Notes: a model not told the origin generated them from the sequence alone. A stretch of 64,000 bases of DNA from Methylibium sp. NZG (GCA_001263235.1 LGRD01000015.1:1-64000), one strand, 5' to 3'; shown: positions 16,932 through 28,410, counted from the first letter of the stretch. Numbers and translations: made by a program.

Positions 16932-18650
16932 TTAGCGGCCGGCGGGTGGGCGCTTTGGAGCACTCGCCCTAGTTGCGCTGGTCTTGGCTGTTCTGCTTGT
17001 GCGGTCTTCCCGGCCTGGGCTGCTCGTGCGGATCGAGCGACTTGTCACCTGCGCGACAGCCTGCTTGAACGTGGCGTTGACGAGTGTCTTCGTGGCAGCC
17101 GTCATCGCGCCGCTGACGGCCTTGCCGACCGCGCTCCCGACCGCCTTGCTGACGGCCTTGCGAGAGCGGTTGATAGCGCCGGCCAGCGTCGGCGCGTCCT
17201 CGTCTGCCTCGCCGGGCAGGGGCAGTGCGCGCACGTCGTCGAAGGCGATCGCGATGGCGTCGGCGAGTTCACGCACATCGGGCATCGCCTGCGCATCGGC
17301 CATCAGCCCGAAGTCGAGCGACTGGTCGTAGCTCTGCACCGTGATGTTGAGCGCCAGCCCGTGCGTGACGATCGACGTCGGATAGTTGGTGAGCATGCGC
17401 GCGCCGGCCATGTACAGCGGCACCGGCGGCCCGGGCACGTTGGAGATGGCCACGTTGGCCACCTGCGGAATGCGGTCGGCCACCTTCGCTTTGCCGTACA
17501 GCGAGGTCAGCGCCTCGATCAGCCACGGCATGCCCAGTGAAGGAAAGTCGGTCGGCAGGATGCTCTTGACGCTGCCCATCGTCTGCTTCATCGCGGCCGT
17601 CGCCGCCATCACATGCGCCAGGCGCTTGCGCGGGTCGGCGATGTTCGTGCCCAGGCTGATCAGGCTCATCGAGGCCTGGTTGTCGGCCGTCGTGTCGCCC
17701 TTCTCGCGCAGCGAGATCGGCACCGCCGCGATCATCGACTTGCGCGGCAACTGGTGCTTCTTGCCGTAGAAGCGCCGCAGCGCGGTGCTGCACACCATCA
17801 GCACCATGTCGTTGATGGTCGCGTCGTGCTGCTTGCCGAGCGCCTTGAGTTCGGCCAATGGCAAGGTCGCCGACGCGAACGCGCGCCCTTCGGTCACCGA
17901 CACGTTCAGCGGTGTGCGCGGCGCCAGCGTCAGGTTGCTCACACCGCCGCCCTTGCCGCCGAGCAGGCTCGACGACGACAGCGCCTGCGTGGCCGCGTCC
18001 TTCAGCGTGCCGGCTGTCGATGGCAGCCCCTTGACGATGCCCACCACCAGTTGCGCCTGGTTGCCCAAGGCGCCGCGCAGCATCTCGGTCATGCCCAGGC
18101 GAAACGTCTTGGTGCGCGTGGACGCGCGGGCTTCGATCTGGCGGCCGGTCGGCGCCACGTCGAGGATCGCGTTGGCCAGCGCCACCGCCGCCTGGCCGTC
18201 CACCGCCGCGTGGTGCAACTGCGTGTACAGCCCCACCCGCTTGCGACCGTTGGCGCCGGGCGCAAGACCTTCGAGCACATGCATCTTCCACAGCGGGCGT
18301 CTGCGGTCCAGCAGCACCGGGTGAAGTTGGCCCACCTGCGCTTCCAGCTCGGCCATGCCCGTGCCCACCTTGGCCGACTTGGGCAGCTTGACTTCGACGA
18401 TGTGCTTGCTCAAGTCGGGCTCGGCGTCGACCCAGGCCGGGTTCGCCAGGTTCAGCGGCATCCGCCACAGCTTGCGGCGCAGCACTGGCGCCACAGGCAG
18501 GCGCTGCTCGATGTGGCGGCGCATGTCACGCACGAACTTGCCCTTGTACCCCTCCGGCAACTCGAATACATGCAGCGCGCCGACATGCATCGGCATGGCC
18601 GGCGTTTCGAGGTAGAGGAACGCGGCGTCGAGACCGGACAACTGCTTCAT
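16932..18650 (-). CDS. Wax ester synthase / diacylglycerol acyltransferase (WS/DGAT)
   Basis: A 572-residue bifunctional acyltransferase that makes wax esters or triacylglycerol from acyl-CoA. The N-terminus LSGLDAAFLYLETPAMPMHVG is typical. The active site is QLHHAAVDG near residue 147, and the PLW motif (RRPLWKMHVLEGL) and the TINDMVL motif are intact. Length exceeds the usual 450-500 because of a C-terminal Ser/Thr/Arg-rich tail of about 60 residues. The two hydrolase genes downstream are co-directional, making a storage-lipid operon likely. Confidence 0.9.
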   Translation of the reverse strand: MKQLSGLDAAFLYLETPAMPMHVGALHVFELPEGYKGKFVRDMRRHIEQRLPVAPVLRRKLWRMPLNLANPAWVDAEPDLSKHIVEVKLPKSAKVGTGMAELEAQVGQLHPVLLDRRRPLWKMHVLEGLAPGANGRKRVGLYTQLHHAAVDGQAAVALANAILDVAPTGRQIEARASTRTKTFRLGMTEMLRGALGNQAQLVVGIVKGLPSTAGTLKDAATQALSSSSLLGGKGGGVSNLTLAPRTPLNVSVTEGRAFASATLPLAELKALGKQHDATINDMVLMVCSTALRRFYGKKHQLPRKSMIAAVPISLREKGDTTADNQASMSLISLGTNIADPRKRLAHVMAATAAMKQTMGSVKSILPTDFPSLGMPWLIEALTSLYGKAKVADRIPQVANVAISNVPGPPVPLYMAGARMLTNYPTSIVTHGLALNITVQSYDQSLDFGLMADAQAMPDVRELADAIAIAFDDVRALPLPGEADEDAPTLAGAINRSRKAVSKAVGSAVGKAVSGAMTAATKTLVNATFKQAVAQVTSRSIRTSSPGREDRTSRTAKTSATRASAPKRPPAGR

Positions 18651-18788
18651 CGCTGCTCCAGGGGCTTTGGCATGCTACGGCGAACCTGCGGCCTGCCGGC
18701 CCCGGGGTCACCCTAGAGCGCGAGAGCGAAGGGCGAGGGGCCCCGTTCACGGGGATCGACCAGCGAAGCGATCGGCGAGGGAGCGGGC

Positions 18789-19721
18789 TCAATGCCCGCG
18801 ACCGAGGAGTGGATCGCCTCCCGCGCCGGCCTTGCCACGCTGCTCACGCAACCCCAGCCACTGGCTCACCACCAGCGCGCCCAGCACCAGCGAGCCGCCG
18901 GCCACCACCGCCACGGTCGGCTTCTCGTCGGTGGCGAGCCACACCCACGCGATCGCGAAGACGATCTCGAGCAACGACAGCAGCGACATCTCGGGCGCCG
19001 GTAGCACGCGCGCGGCCATGACCGCGAGCACGCAGGGAATGGCGAGCTGGAACACGCCGAGCCCGGCGAGCAGGCCGATGTCGTGCGCCGAGGCCTGCAG
19101 CGGCCACGACAGCGGCAGCGTGATCGACGTGGACAGCGCTGCGCCGATCAGCACCGCGGGCACCAGGTCGACCTTGCCTTGTTGCGCCGAAGCGCGCTGT
19201 TCGACGCGCTGCGACAAGTTCCAGTTGATCGCCCCGGCCACCGGCACGCACAGCGCGACGGCCGTGCCCAGCAGGTGGCGTGGGTCGCCGTCGAAGCCGG
19301 CCGCGTACATCCACACGATGCCGATGCCGGCCAGCGCGATCGCCACCCAGGTGCGCCGCGCCACGGTGTGGCCGAGCATGAAGTGCGCGAGCAGCGCAGT
19401 GAAAAGCGGCGCCATGCTCATCGTGATGAGCACGTTGGCGGCGGTGGTGAGTGCCAGCGCCACCATGAAGCAGGTGAACATCACGCACCACATCCAGCCC
19501 GACACCCACAGCGGCCGGCCGCCGGTGCGCAACTCGCGCAGCATGTTGCCGACGCCGCGTTGCCAGCCCAGCACGATGGACAGCACCACCAGCGTGACCG
19601 CGCTGCGCCAGAACGTCATCTCGAAGCCGCGCGCCGCTTCGAGCTGGCGCGTCACCACCGCTGCGGTGCTCCACAGCAGGGTGACCAGCAGCATGATCGA
19701 GACCGCCTGGCGGTGACTCAT
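18789..19721 (-). CDS. EamA/DMT family transporter
   Basis: A 310-residue inner-membrane protein with about ten hydrophobic segments arranged as two EamA repeats. The start ATG 19721 is preferred over 19739 because the membrane segment begins at once (SIMLLVTLLWSTAAV). The C-terminal half contains the repeat phrase LSLLEIVFAIAWVWLATDEKP, typical of metabolite exporters of the RhaT/YdcZ group. Substrate unknown. It lies 95 bases downstream of typA on the same strand. Confidence 0.82.
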   Translation of the reverse strand: MSHRQAVSIMLLVTLLWSTAAVVTRQLEAARGFEMTFWRSAVTLVVLSIVLGWQRGVGNMLRELRTGGRPLWVSGWMWCVMFTCFMVALALTTAANVLITMSMAPLFTALLAHFMLGHTVARRTWVAIALAGIGIVWMYAAGFDGDPRHLLGTAVALCVPVAGAINWNLSQRVEQRASAQQGKVDLVPAVLIGAALSTSITLPLSWPLQASAHDIGLLAGLGVFQLAIPCVLAVMAARVLPAPEMSLLSLLEIVFAIAWVWLATDEKPTVAVVAGGSLVLGALVVSQWLGLREQRGKAGAGGDPLLGRGH

Positions 19722-19816
19722 GGGCGGCTCACACGCCACTGCGCTCGGCCGACGACCCCGCGAACTTCAACGCGGCATCGGTTCGGGCTGAGCCTTTCGG
19801 AGCCCTCGCGCACCAC

Positions 19817-21634
19817 TCAAGCCGCCTCTCTAGACGCCTTCTTGCGGTCGTGTTCCTTCAGGTGCCGCTTGCGAATGCGGATCGACTTCGGCGTGATCTC
19901 CACCAGCTCGTCGTCGGCGATGAACTCCACCGCGTACTCCAGCGACAGGATGATCGGCGGCGTGATCTTGATCGCGTCTTCCTTGCCAGACACGCGGAAG
20001 TTGGTGAGCTGCTTGCCGCGCACGGCGTTGACCACAAGATCGTTGTCGCGTGCGTGGATGCCGATGATCATGCCCTCGTACAACGGGTCGCCGGCCTTCA
20101 CGAACATGCGGCCGCGGTCGTCGAGCTTGCCCAGCGAATAGGTCACCGCCTCGCCGTCGTCCTGGCTGATCAGCACGCCGTTCTTGCGGCCTTCGATCTC
20201 GCCCTTGTACGGCTCGTACGAGTCGAAGATGTTGCTGATGAGGCCGGTGCCCCGAGTCGTGTTCATGAACTCGTTCTGAAAGCCGATCAGGCCGCGCGCC
20301 GGGATCTTGTATTCCAGCCGCACGCGGCCCATGCCGTCCGGCTCCATGTTCACGAGCTCGGCGCGGCGCTCGCCGAGGGCCTGCATCACCGCGCCCTGGT
20401 GCTGGTCTTCCACGTCGGCGGTCACTTGCTCGATCGGCTCGTGGCGCTCGCCGTTGATTTCCTGGAAGACCACGCGCGGCTTCGAGACCGCCAGCTCGTA
20501 ACCCTCGCGCCGCATCGTCTCCAGCAGGATCGTCAGGTGCAGTTCGCCGCGGCCCATCACCTCGAAGATGCCATCTTCGTCGGTGTCGTTCACGCGCAGC
20601 GCCACGTTGGACTGCAGCTCGCGGTCGAGCCGGTCGCGGATCTGCCGGCTCGTCACGAACTTGCCTTCGCGACCGGCCAGCGGCGAGTTGTTGACGCAGA
20701 AGTTCATCGTCAGCGTGGGCTCGTCCACCAGCAGCATCGGCAGCGGCAGCGGCTGCTCGATGTCGGTCAGCGTCACGCCGATGCCGATGTTTTCGATGCC
20801 GTTGATCAGCACGATGTCGCCGGGCCCGGCCTCGGTGGCTTGCTTGCGCTCCAGGCCCTCGAACTTGAGCACCTGGTTCACGCGCGCCTTGAAGGGCGTG
20901 CTGTCGGGGCCGCTGTAGACGGCCACGTCCTGCATGGGCTTGAGCGTGCCCTGGTTGACGCGGCCGATGCCGATGCGACCGACGTAGCTCGAATAGTCGA
21001 GCGAGCAGATCTGCAGTTGCAGCGGGTCGTCGGGGCTGCCTTCGTGCGCGGGCACGTGCTGCAGCATCGCGTCGAACAGAGGCGCCAGGTCGGTGCCGAT
21101 TTCGCCTTGCGTCATCGTCGCCCAGCCGTTCAAGCCTGAAGCGAAGATCACGGGGAAGTCGAGCTGCGCCTCGGTCGCATGCAGCTTGTCGAACAGGTCG
21201 AAGGTCGCGTTGATCACGTAGTCGGGCCGCGCGCCGGGGCGATCGACCTTGTTGACGACGACGATCGGCTTCAGGCCCAGCGCCAGCGCTTTCTTGGTGA
21301 CGAAGCGCGTCTGCGGCATCGGGCCTTCGACGGCATCGACCAGCAGCAGCACGCTGTCCACCATCGACAGAACGCGCTCGACCTCGCCACCGAAGTCGGC
21401 GTGGCCGGGGGTATCGACGATGTTGATGTGCGTGCCCTTCCACTCCACCGCGCAGTTCTTGGCCAGGATCGTGATGCCGCGTTCCTTTTCCAGGTCGTTG
21501 CTGTCCATCACACGCTCGGCCACTTTCTCGTTGGCGCGGAAGGTGCCGCTCTGGCGCAGCAATTGGTCCACGAGCGTGGTCTTGCCGTGGTCCACGTGGG
21601 CGATGATGGCGATGTTGCGAATCTGGCGGGTCAT
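19817..21634 (-). CDS. typA: Translational GTPase TypA/BipA
   Basis: A 605-residue ribosome-associated GTPase needed for stress and cold adaptation and for 50S assembly. The G1 motif [11 protein letters not shown]3 DTPGHADF and G4 NKVDRPGA are intact, followed by the EF-G-like domains and the TypA C-terminal domain with [12 protein letters not shown]-like sequence ([17 protein letters not shown]). Full family length. The start overlaps the truB stop (ATGA), which couples it to the translation operon. Confidence 0.96.
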   Translation of the reverse strand: MTRQIRNIAIIAHVDHGKTTLVDQLLRQSGTFRANEKVAERVMDSNDLEKERGITILAKNCAVEWKGTHINIVDTPGHADFGGEVERVLSMVDSVLLLVDAVEGPMPQTRFVTKKALALGLKPIVVVNKVDRPGARPDYVINATFDLFDKLHATEAQLDFPVIFASGLNGWATMTQGEIGTDLAPLFDAMLQHVPAHEGSPDDPLQLQICSLDYSSYVGRIGIGRVNQGTLKPMQDVAVYSGPDSTPFKARVNQVLKFEGLERKQATEAGPGDIVLINGIENIGIGVTLTDIEQPLPLPMLLVDEPTLTMNFCVNNSPLAGREGKFVTSRQIRDRLDRELQSNVALRVNDTDEDGIFEVMGRGELHLTILLETMRREGYELAVSKPRVVFQEINGERHEPIEQVTADVEDQHQGAVMQALGERRAELVNMEPDGMGRVRLEYKIPARGLIGFQNEFMNTTRGTGLISNIFDSYEPYKGEIEGRKNGVLISQDDGEAVTYSLGKLDDRGRMFVKAGDPLYEGMIIGIHARDNDLVVNAVRGKQLTNFRVSGKEDAIKITPPIILSLEYAVEFIADDELVEITPKSIRIRKRHLKEHDRKKASREAA

Positions 21635-22731
21635 GACAATGCTTTCTCTGGGTCCGACGCTTGTGGCGCCTGGGTTGACAGGAGGCCTTGCACCTCCAGC
21701 GGGCTGAGCAGCCTGGTGGGAATCAGTTCGCCCGCGGCAACAGAGCCGCTGCCGAGGAAGGCGCGCGGCTGCGGGCCGTAGACGCGCACGTTCGGCATGT
21801 CGGGCAGCGGCAGTCGACGGCGCACGCCGCTGAGGTAGCGGCCGGCGTCTTCTTCACGCAGGCGCACGAGGGGCCAATCGGCCAGCAGCGCGTCGGCGTC
21901 GAGCAGGTGGGCGTCGCGCTCGGCCTCCATCATCTCCGCGAGTTGATCGAGCGTCACGGCGCCTTGCAGCGTCAGCGCGCCACTGCCGGTGCGGCGCAGG
22001 CCGGCGAGGTGCGCGCCGCAGCCGAGCAACTTGCCGATGTCTTCGGCCAGCGTGCGGATGTAGGTGCCTTTGGAGCAATGCACGTCCAGCGTCCAGGTGT
22101 CGTCCTGGCCCTGATCTTCAAGGCCCGCGATGACGATGCTGTGAAGCGTGACGCGGCGCGGCGCGCGCTCGACCTCGATGCCGGCGCGAGCGTATTCGTA
22201 CAGCGGCTTGCCGTCGCGCTTGAGCGCCGAGTGCATCGGCGGCACCTGATCGATCTCGCCGCAGAGTTGCGTGCAAGCGACCTGCAGCATTTCTCGCGTG
22301 ACGTTCACCTCGGTGCGGTGCAGCACCTCGCCTTCGGCGTCGGCGGTCGTGGTCGTGATGCCGAGCTTCAGCGTCGCGCGGTAGCGCTTGTCGGCATCGA
22401 GGCTGATCTGCGAGAACTTAGTGGCCGCGCCGAAGCACAGCGGCAGCAAGCCGGTGGCCAGCGGGTCGAGCGTGCCGGTGTGGCCGGCTTTCTCGGCGCG
22501 GAACAGACGCTTGGCTTTCTGCAGCGCGTCGTTGCTCGACAAGCCGAGCGGTTTGTCGAGGAACAGCACACCATGCACCGCGCGGCGAACTCTTGCTCCC
22601 TCGCCCCTTTGGGGAGAGGGTTGGGGTGAGGGGCCGCGCACAGGCTCGACGTCTGCTGCCGCGCCGGCCCTCACCCCCACCCTCTCCCAGGGGGAGAGGG
22701 AGTCAATCCCGGGCCGCGTGGGATCAATCAT
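21631..22731 (-). CDS. truB: tRNA pseudouridine(55) synthase TruB with repeat insertion near the N-terminus
   Basis: TruB converts U55 of the tRNA T-loop to pseudouridine. The catalytic aspartate is in [12 protein letters not shown] (near residue 89 here), and the [14 protein letters not shown] and [15 protein letters not shown] motifs are intact. The likely start ATG 22731 overlaps the last codons and stop of rbfA (ATGATTGA). Residues ~11-47 are encoded by the family C repeat (SLSPWERVG... [12 protein letters not shown]), after which the usual TruB beginning ([15 protein letters not shown]) follows in frame. A later non-ATG start inside or after the repeat cannot be excluded. Confidence 0.9.
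   Translation of the reverse strand: MIDPTRPGIDSLSPWERVGVRAGAAADVEPVRGPSPQPSPQRGEGARVRRAVHGVLFLDKPLGLSSNDALQKAKRLFRAEKAGHTGTLDPLATGLLPLCFGAATKFSQISLDADKRYRATLKLGITTTTADAEGEVLHRTEVNVTREMLQVACTQLCGEIDQVPPMHSALKRDGKPLYEYARAGIEVERAPRRVTLHSIVIAGLEDQGQDDTWTLDVHCSKGTYIRTLAEDIGKLLGCGAHLAGLRRTGSGALTLQGAVTLDQLAEMMEAERDAHLLDADALLADWPLVRLREEDAGRYLSGVRRRLPLPDMPNVRVYGPQPRAFLGSGSVAAGELIPTRLLSPLEVQGLLSTQAPQASDPEKALS
22594..22710. repeat. Interspersed repeat, family C (copy 1), inside truB
   Basis: The element starts GCTCCCTCGCCCCTTTGGGG and ends GGGGGAGAGGGAG. Its inner halves (GAGAGGGTTGGGGTGAGGGG and CCCTCACCCCCACCCTCTCC) are inverted repeats of each other. The same element lies after ppx at 62823-62964. 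This class of repeat is widespread in proteobacterial genomes and is often mistranslated as [12 protein letters not shown]. Confidence 0.85.
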
Positions 22732-23089
22732 CCTTGGCCCGACTCGCATTCGCCTGCGTGATGAGCAGGTTCAACTCCGCCGCCCGCTCGGTGGTGCGGT
22801 CGAACACGAAGTGCAACGTCGGCACGGTGTGAATCTGCAGCTTCTTGAACAGGCTGTTGCGGATGAACCCGGCCGCCTCGTTCAGCGCCGTCTCGCACTC
22901 TTGCGGGTCGCCGACCAGCAGCGAGAAGAACACCTTGGCGTGCGCGTAGTCGGCCGTCACCTCCACCGCGTGGATCGTGACCATGCCCACGCGCGGGTCC
23001 TTCAGCTCGCGGATCAGCCCGGCCACGTCGCGCTGGATCTGGTCGGCGATGCGGAAGCTGCGGTTCGGGATGGCTCGTTTGTGTTTCAT
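22724..23089 (-). CDS. rbfA: 30S ribosome-binding factor RbfA
   Basis: RbfA binds the immature 30S subunit and helps 16S rRNA 5' end maturation. The 121-residue protein has the KH-like core: [45 protein letters not shown], and the C-terminal [15 protein letters not shown]. The ATG at 23089 starts the standard protein; longer frames run through the hairpin region into infB. The end overlaps the truB start. Confidence 0.95.
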   Translation of the reverse strand: MKHKRAIPNRSFRIADQIQRDVAGLIRELKDPRVGMVTIHAVEVTADYAHAKVFFSLLVGDPQECETALNEAAGFIRNSLFKKLQIHTVPTLHFVFDRTTERAAELNLLITQANASRAKDD

Positions 23090-23115
23090 GAGGTTTTCTC
23101 GCAGCCCCTCAAAGA

Positions 23116-23149
23116 CAAACCCCGCCAGCTTTTCAGAAGGCGGGGTTTG
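23116..23149 (-). terminator. Hairpin between infB and rbfA (attenuator or processing site)
   Basis: CAAACCCCGCC (23116-23126) and GGCGGGGTTTG (23139-23149) are perfect 11-bp inverted arms around a 12-base loop. On the minus strand it follows the infB stop by about 20 bases and precedes rbfA by 26. The sequence after it is only modestly T-rich (TCTTTG), so partial termination or mRNA end protection is more likely than full termination. Confidence 0.6.
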
Positions 23150-23169
23150 CAGTCGAGAAGCAAACCGCC

Positions 23170-26055
23170 CTACAGCGTGCGTGCCACTTCCTTGACCTCG
23201 AAGAATTCGAGCTGGTCGCCTTCCTTGATGTCGTTGTAGTTCTTCAGCTTGATACCGCACTCGAAACCGGTGCCGACCTCGCGCACATCGTCCTTCAAAC
23301 GACGCACCGATTCGATCTCGCCGCTGTGCACCACCACGTTCTCGCGCAGCAGGCGGAAGCGCGCGCCGCGCCGCACCAGACCTTCGGTGACCATCGAGCC
23401 GGCCACCGTGCCGATCTTGGAGGCGACGAACACCGTGCGGATCTCGGCCCGGCCGATGATCTCCTCGCGCTGCTCGGGGGCCAGCATGCCGGTCATCGCC
23501 GCCTTCACCTCGTCGACCGCGTCGTAGATGATGTTGTAGTAGCGGATGTCGACACCGTTGTTCTCGGCCAGCTTGCGCGCACCGGCGTCGGCGCGGGTGT
23601 TGAAGCCGATGATGACGGCCTTGGAGGCGATCGCGAGGTTGATGTCGCTCTCGCTGATGCCGCCGACCGCGGCGTGCACGATCTGCACCTTGACCTCGGC
23701 CGTGGACAACTTGAGCAGCGACTGCGCCAGCGCTTCCTGCGAGCCCTGCACGTCGGCCTTGATGATGAGCGCCAGGGTCTGGGTGTCGCCCTGCCCCATC
23801 TGGTCCATCATGTTCTCGAGGTTGGCAGCCTGGCGGCGTGCCAGCTTCACGTCGCGGTACTTGCCGGAGCGGAAGGTCGCGATCTCGCGCGCACGGCGCT
23901 CGTCGGCCAGCACCATGAATTCGTCACCGGCCTGCGGCACTTCGGTCAGGCCCTGGATCTCGACGGGGATCGACGGGCCGGCTTCGTTGGTGGGCTTGCC
24001 GTTCTCGTCGAGCATCGCGCGCACGCGGCCGTAGGTCGAGCCGGCCAGCACCACGTCGCCGCGCTTGAGCGTGCCGCTTTGCACCAGGATGGTCGCCACA
24101 GGCCCGCGGCCCTTGTCGAGCTTGGCTTCGATCACCAGGCCCTTGGCGGGCGCCTCTTTCGCCGCCTTCAACTCCAGCACCTCGGCCTGCAGCAGCACCT
24201 GCTCCAGCAGCGTGTCGATGCCCATGCCGGTCTTGGCCGACACCGGCACGAACGGCGAATCGCCGCCGAAGTCTTCGGGCACGACCGATTCGGCGACCAA
24301 CTCCGACTTGACGCGCTCGACGTTGGCGTCGGGCTTGTCCATCTTGTTCATCGCCACCACGATCGGCACACCCGCCGCCTTGGCGTGGGCGATGGCCTCT
24401 TTGGTCTGCGGCATCACGCCGTCGTCGGCCGCCACCACCAGGATCACGATGTCGGTGGCCTTCGCACCCCGCGCACGCATCGCCGTGAAGGCAGCGTGGC
24501 CCGGCGTGTCGAGGAAGGTGATCATGCCGCGCGGCGTGTCGACGTGGTACGCGCCGATGTGCTGCGTGATGCCGCCCGCCTCGCCCGCCGCCACACGCGC
24601 GGTGCGGATGTAGTCGAGCAGCGAGGTCTTGCCGTGGTCGACGTGGCCCATCACGGTCACCACCGGTGCACGCGGCAACTCTTCGTGCGCGACCTCGGCT
24701 TCTTCGTCCTCCAGGAAGGCTTCCGGGTCGTCGAGCTTGGCGGCAAACGCTTTGTGGCCCATCTCCTCGACCAGGATCATCGCGGTCTCTTGATCGAGCT
24801 GCTGGTTGATGGTGACCATCTGGCCCAGCTTCATCAACTGCTTGATCACCTCGGAGGCCTTGACCGACATCTTGTGCGCCAGATCGGCCACGCTGATGGT
24901 CTCGGGCACGTGCACTTCCTGCACCTGCATCTCTTGCGGGGCCGAGAAGGTCGACGTGGGGGCACCGTCGTTGCGGTCGCCGCGGCGGCCGGCACGCGGT
25001 GCGCGCCAGCCCGGCCGTGCTCCACCGCTGGGGCCACGCACCGCGGGCTTGAGGGCGCGCTTCTTGGCGGCGTCGTCAGCCCAGCTGGACGACAACTTCT
25101 CTGACTTGACCGACTTCTTGTCGCCCGGCTTGACCGCACCCGGCGCGGCAGCGGCACCCGGCGTGCCGGCCTTCTTGTGGATCGTGCCCTTGATGCCGTC
25201 CTTGCCGGCTTCTGCCGCGGCCGCAGGCTTCACTTCTTCAGGCTTCTTGGCGACGATCACCTTCTTAGGCGCGTTCATCATCGCGCGGATCGCCGAGGCT
25301 TCGTCCTCGGCGGCCTTGCGGCGCTTGGCCAGGTCGGCGGCCTTTTGCTTCTCTTCGTTTTCGGCGACCGCAGCCTTGATGACGCGCAACTGAGGTTTGG
25401 GTGGCTCGACCGGCGCGGCTGGGGCTGGTGCAACCTCAGGTGCCGCGACGACCGGGGCCTCGGCCTTGGCGCCCTTGCCTGCCTTGCCCGTGGCCTTGGG
25501 CGCGGGCGCCGCTGCGGCAGCCGCCGCCAGCGCGGCGGCGGCCAGCGCTGCGGCCTTCTCGGCCGCCTCGCGCGCGCTCGCCTCGGCGGCCTCGCGCTCG
25601 CGTTGTTCCTGCGCTTCGCGCTGGCGTTGCTGCTCAGCGAGTTCCTGTTCCTGGCGGCGCAGCAGTTCGGCCTGCGCCTCGGCTTCCTGTTCGCGCTGCT
25701 TCAGCACCGCGTCGTCATCGACCGGCGGCTCTTCGGCCGCGGGCGCGGCGTCGTCGCGCTTGACGAAGGTGCGCTTCTTGCGCACCTCGACCTGGATCGT
25801 GCGCGCCTTGCCGCTGGCGTCGGCCTGCTTGATCTCGCTGGTGGACTTGCGCGTGAGCGTGATCTTCTTGCGCTCGCCTGTGGCTGCCGTGCCGTGCGTG
25901 GTGCGCAGGTAGTCGAGCAGCCGCTCCTTGTCGGACTCGGTCAGCGCAGCGTCCGTCGAGGCCTTGCTGACGCCGGCCGACTGGAGCTGCTCGAGCAGCG
26001 CCGCAGCAGAGCGATTGAGCTCGGCGGCGAGTTGGGCGACGGTGGTCGAGGCCAT
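23170..26055 (-). CDS. infB: Translation initiation factor IF-2
   Basis: A 961-residue GTPase that places fMet-tRNA on the 30S subunit. The N-terminal IF2_N domain ([20 protein letters not shown]) is followed by a long Ala/Glu/Lys/Arg-rich charged linker, a second IF2_N domain near residue 380, then the G domain with [20 protein letters not shown] and NKMDKPDAN, and the C1/C2 domains. Length is in the range for Burkholderiales. Third gene of the rimP operon, 70 bases after nusA. Confidence 0.97.
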   Translation of the reverse strand: MASTTVAQLAAELNRSAAALLEQLQSAGVSKASTDAALTESDKERLLDYLRTTHGTAATGERKKITLTRKSTSEIKQADASGKARTIQVEVRKKRTFVKRDDAAPAAEEPPVDDDAVLKQREQEAEAQAELLRRQEQELAEQQRQREAQEQREREAAEASAREAAEKAAALAAAALAAAAAAAPAPKATGKAGKGAKAEAPVVAAPEVAPAPAAPVEPPKPQLRVIKAAVAENEEKQKAADLAKRRKAAEDEASAIRAMMNAPKKVIVAKKPEEVKPAAAAEAGKDGIKGTIHKKAGTPGAAAAPGAVKPGDKKSVKSEKLSSSWADDAAKKRALKPAVRGPSGGARPGWRAPRAGRRGDRNDGAPTSTFSAPQEMQVQEVHVPETISVADLAHKMSVKASEVIKQLMKLGQMVTINQQLDQETAMILVEEMGHKAFAAKLDDPEAFLEDEEAEVAHEELPRAPVVTVMGHVDHGKTSLLDYIRTARVAAGEAGGITQHIGAYHVDTPRGMITFLDTPGHAAFTAMRARGAKATDIVILVVAADDGVMPQTKEAIAHAKAAGVPIVVAMNKMDKPDANVERVKSELVAESVVPEDFGGDSPFVPVSAKTGMGIDTLLEQVLLQAEVLELKAAKEAPAKGLVIEAKLDKGRGPVATILVQSGTLKRGDVVLAGSTYGRVRAMLDENGKPTNEAGPSIPVEIQGLTEVPQAGDEFMVLADERRAREIATFRSGKYRDVKLARRQAANLENMMDQMGQGDTQTLALIIKADVQGSQEALAQSLLKLSTAEVKVQIVHAAVGGISESDINLAIASKAVIIGFNTRADAGARKLAENNGVDIRYYNIIYDAVDEVKAAMTGMLAPEQREEIIGRAEIRTVFVASKIGTVAGSMVTEGLVRRGARFRLLRENVVVHSGEIESVRRLKDDVREVGTGFECGIKLKNYNDIKEGDQLEFFEVKEVARTL

Positions 26056-26125
26056 TGTTTGATCCTTGCTTCGGTCTAGCTGGTGATGTCGGGGGTCAGG
26101 CTGCGTGGTCGGGTGTGCGGCGTGT

Positions 26126-27604
26126 TCATGCCGTGAACCAGTGTTCGCGCGCCTTCATGATCAAGGCCTTGGCGGCTTCTTCTTCGACGGCGGTCAACTC
26201 GACCAGTTCGTCCACCGCCAGGTCGGCCAGGTCGTCGCGGGTGTGAATGCCGCCGGCCGCCAACTTGGTGATCAGCTCGGGTGTCATGCCTTCGAAGTCG
26301 CGCAGGTTCAGCGACACGTCGTCGACGTTTTCTTCCTTCGCGATCTCCATCGTCAGCAGCGCATCCTTGGCGCGCGTGCGGAGTTCGTTCACGGTGTCTT
26401 CATCGAAGCTCTCGATCTCGAGCATTTCCTGCATCGGCACGTAGGCCACTTCTTCGAGGCTGGAGAAGCCCTCATTGATCAGGATGTCGGCCACCTCCGC
26501 ATCGACGTCGAGCTTCTCGATGAACAGCTTGCGCACGCTGTCGGACTCGACGGCCTGCTTCGATGCCGACTCTTCCGCCGTCATGATGTTGATGCGCCAG
26601 CCGGTCATCTCGGACGCAAGCCGCACGTTCTGGCCACCGCGGCCGATGGCGATGGCGAGGTTCTCTTCGTCCACCACCACATCCATCGCGTGGCGTTCTT
26701 CGTCGACGACGATCGACTGAACGTTGGCCGGCGCGAGCGCACCGATCACGAACTGCGCCGGGTCTTCGGACCACAGCACGATGTCCACGCGTTCACCCGC
26801 CAGCTCGTTGGTGACCGCGTTGACGCGCGAGCCGCGCACGCCCACGCAGGTGCCGATCGGGTCGACCCGCTTGTCGTGCGACACCACGGCGATCTTGGCC
26901 CGCGAGCCCGGGTCACGGGCGCAGGACTTGATCTCGAGCAGACCCTGCTCGATCTCGGGCACCTCTTGGGCAAACAACTCGATCATGAGACCGGGCGCGC
27001 TGCGCGACAGGATGATCTGCGGCCCGCGCAGGGTCGGATCGACCTCGGCGATGAACGCGCGCACGCGGTCGCCCGTACGCAGGTTCTCCTTCGGGATCAT
27101 CTCGCTGCGGCGCAGGCGCCCTTCGATGCGACCCGACTCGACGACGATGTCGCCCTTGTCCAGGCGCTTGACGGTGCCCACGAAGATCTTCTCGCCGCGC
27201 GACAAGAAGTCGGAAAGCAGTTGTTCACGCTCGGCATCGCGGATCTTCTGCAGGATCACCTGCTTGGCGGCCTGCGCGCCGATGCGGCCGATGGACACCG
27301 ACTCGACCGGCTCTTCGATGTAGTCGTCGACCTCGATGTCCGGAATTTGCTCGAGCGCCTCGAACAGCAGGATCTCCGAGTCGGGCAGTTGCAGGCCGGC
27401 CTCGTTGGGCACGACGTGCCAACGGCGGAAGGTCTCGTACTCGCCGCTTTCACGGTCCACCGTGACGCGCATGTCCACTTCGCCGCCATGCAGCTTTTTC
27501 GACGCAGACGCGAGCGCGGCCTCGACCGCGCCGAAAACCACCTCCAGATCCACGCTCTTCTCGCGCGAGATCGCGTCCACCAGCATCAACAGTTCGCGGT
27601 TCAT
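26126..27604 (-). CDS. nusA: Transcription termination/antitermination protein NusA
   Basis: A 492-residue protein that binds RNA polymerase and modulates pausing, termination and antitermination. The order seen is the N-terminal polymerase-binding domain ([18 protein letters not shown]), S1 domain, two KH domains (with [15 protein letters not shown] and [14 protein letters not shown]) and C-terminal acidic repeats as in E. coli NusA. ATG overlaps the rimP stop (ATGA). Confidence 0.97.
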   Translation of the reverse strand: MNRELLMLVDAISREKSVDLEVVFGAVEAALASASKKLHGGEVDMRVTVDRESGEYETFRRWHVVPNEAGLQLPDSEILLFEALEQIPDIEVDDYIEEPVESVSIGRIGAQAAKQVILQKIRDAEREQLLSDFLSRGEKIFVGTVKRLDKGDIVVESGRIEGRLRRSEMIPKENLRTGDRVRAFIAEVDPTLRGPQIILSRSAPGLMIELFAQEVPEIEQGLLEIKSCARDPGSRAKIAVVSHDKRVDPIGTCVGVRGSRVNAVTNELAGERVDIVLWSEDPAQFVIGALAPANVQSIVVDEERHAMDVVVDEENLAIAIGRGGQNVRLASEMTGWRINIMTAEESASKQAVESDSVRKLFIEKLDVDAEVADILINEGFSSLEEVAYVPMQEMLEIESFDEDTVNELRTRAKDALLTMEIAKEENVDDVSLNLRDFEGMTPELITKLAAGGIHTRDDLADLAVDELVELTAVEEEAAKALIMKAREHWFTA

Positions 27605-28224
27605 TGAATACGACCTCCGTCAACCTCAACATTCGAGCCCTTGACCCTGGGCTGCGCCTTGTCTTGCATGTGTTCCGTCTTTTCTTCCGGCTCGCGCGGG
27701 CTGCCTGGCCCCGGCAGTTCTGGCGCGGCAAACCGGCGACCCTTGAAGTCGAGCACCGGCACCAGCCGCGCGTCTTTGACCTCGTCGAGCGCAAAGCCCA
27801 GCGCGCTCTGCGACTTGCCGTCGCTGTAGACGATGCGCCATCCCGCACCGTCGGCCTGCAATTCGCCCTGGTACTTCTTGCGACCCTGGAACGGCATCTT
27901 CAGTGTCAGCGCCACTTGCTCGCCGACGAAGCGCGCGAAATCGGCAGCCTTCTTGAGCGGGCGGTCCAGGCCAGGCGACGACACTTCGAGCCGCTCGTAG
28001 GCGCAGCCCTCGACTTCGAGCACATGCTGCAACTGGCGCGTGACCTTCTCGCAATCGTCGACGGTGATGAACGAATCGGCAGGCTCGCCGGCGACTGCGG
28101 CCGGCGACGTGTCGACGATTCTGTCGATGTAGACGCGCAGCAGCCCGCCCGCGGTCCGCTCGGTGTCCACCAGTTCGTAGCCCAAGCCGGTCACGGTGCG
28201 CTCAACAGCACTCTGCCAGTTCAT
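27601..28224 (-). CDS. rimP: Ribosome maturation factor RimP
   Basis: RimP assists 30S maturation. The protein is 207 residues, longer than the usual ~150-180 because of a C-terminal tail of about 35 residues rich in Pro, Glu and Lys. The core motifs are [10 protein letters not shown]-like [24 protein letters not shown], and the family signature [15 protein letters not shown] 28224 is preceded by GGAAGAA. First gene of the nusA-infB operon, with a long leader upstream. Confidence 0.93.
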   Translation of the reverse strand: MNWQSAVERTVTGLGYELVDTERTAGGLLRVYIDRIVDTSPAAVAGEPADSFITVDDCEKVTRQLQHVLEVEGCAYERLEVSSPGLDRPLKKAADFARFVGEQVALTLKMPFQGRKKYQGELQADGAGWRIVYSDGKSQSALGFALDEVKDARLVPVLDFKGRRFAAPELPGPGSPREPEEKTEHMQDKAQPRVKGSNVEVDGGRIQ

Positions 28225-28287
28225 CAACAGTTCTTCCCGCCTTGCCAACTTCACACGCCAAAAAACAAGCCCCAAAACCGTTCCGGC

Positions 28288-28316
28288 AAAAAAAATGGGC
28301 TGGATGAATCCGCCCA
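28288..28316 (-). terminator. Intrinsic terminator in the rimP operon leader (attenuator)
   Basis: On the minus strand TGGGC-GGAT (28316-28308) pairs with ATCC-A-GCCCA (28305-28296) and is followed at once by eight T residues (28295-28288). It lies after the likely rimP promoter and 64 bases before the rimP ATG, with no gene between, so it should act on the leader transcript. A 7-base pair of complementary segments (28395-28401 with 28327-28333) could form a competing upstream fold. Confidence 0.75.
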
Positions 28317-28410
28317 AACATTTGCCGCCACGCTGCCACAGTCCGCCAGTGACCCTGCAACTTGCGACCCGCGCCTGAGAAATCTCTGCAGGCTGCGTGG
28401 CAAGAGCGGG

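Noticed and set aside
24846-26079. Large open frames on the plus strand opposite infB
   Set aside because: They mirror the Ala/Glu-rich linker codons of infB and have no domain or ribosome site.
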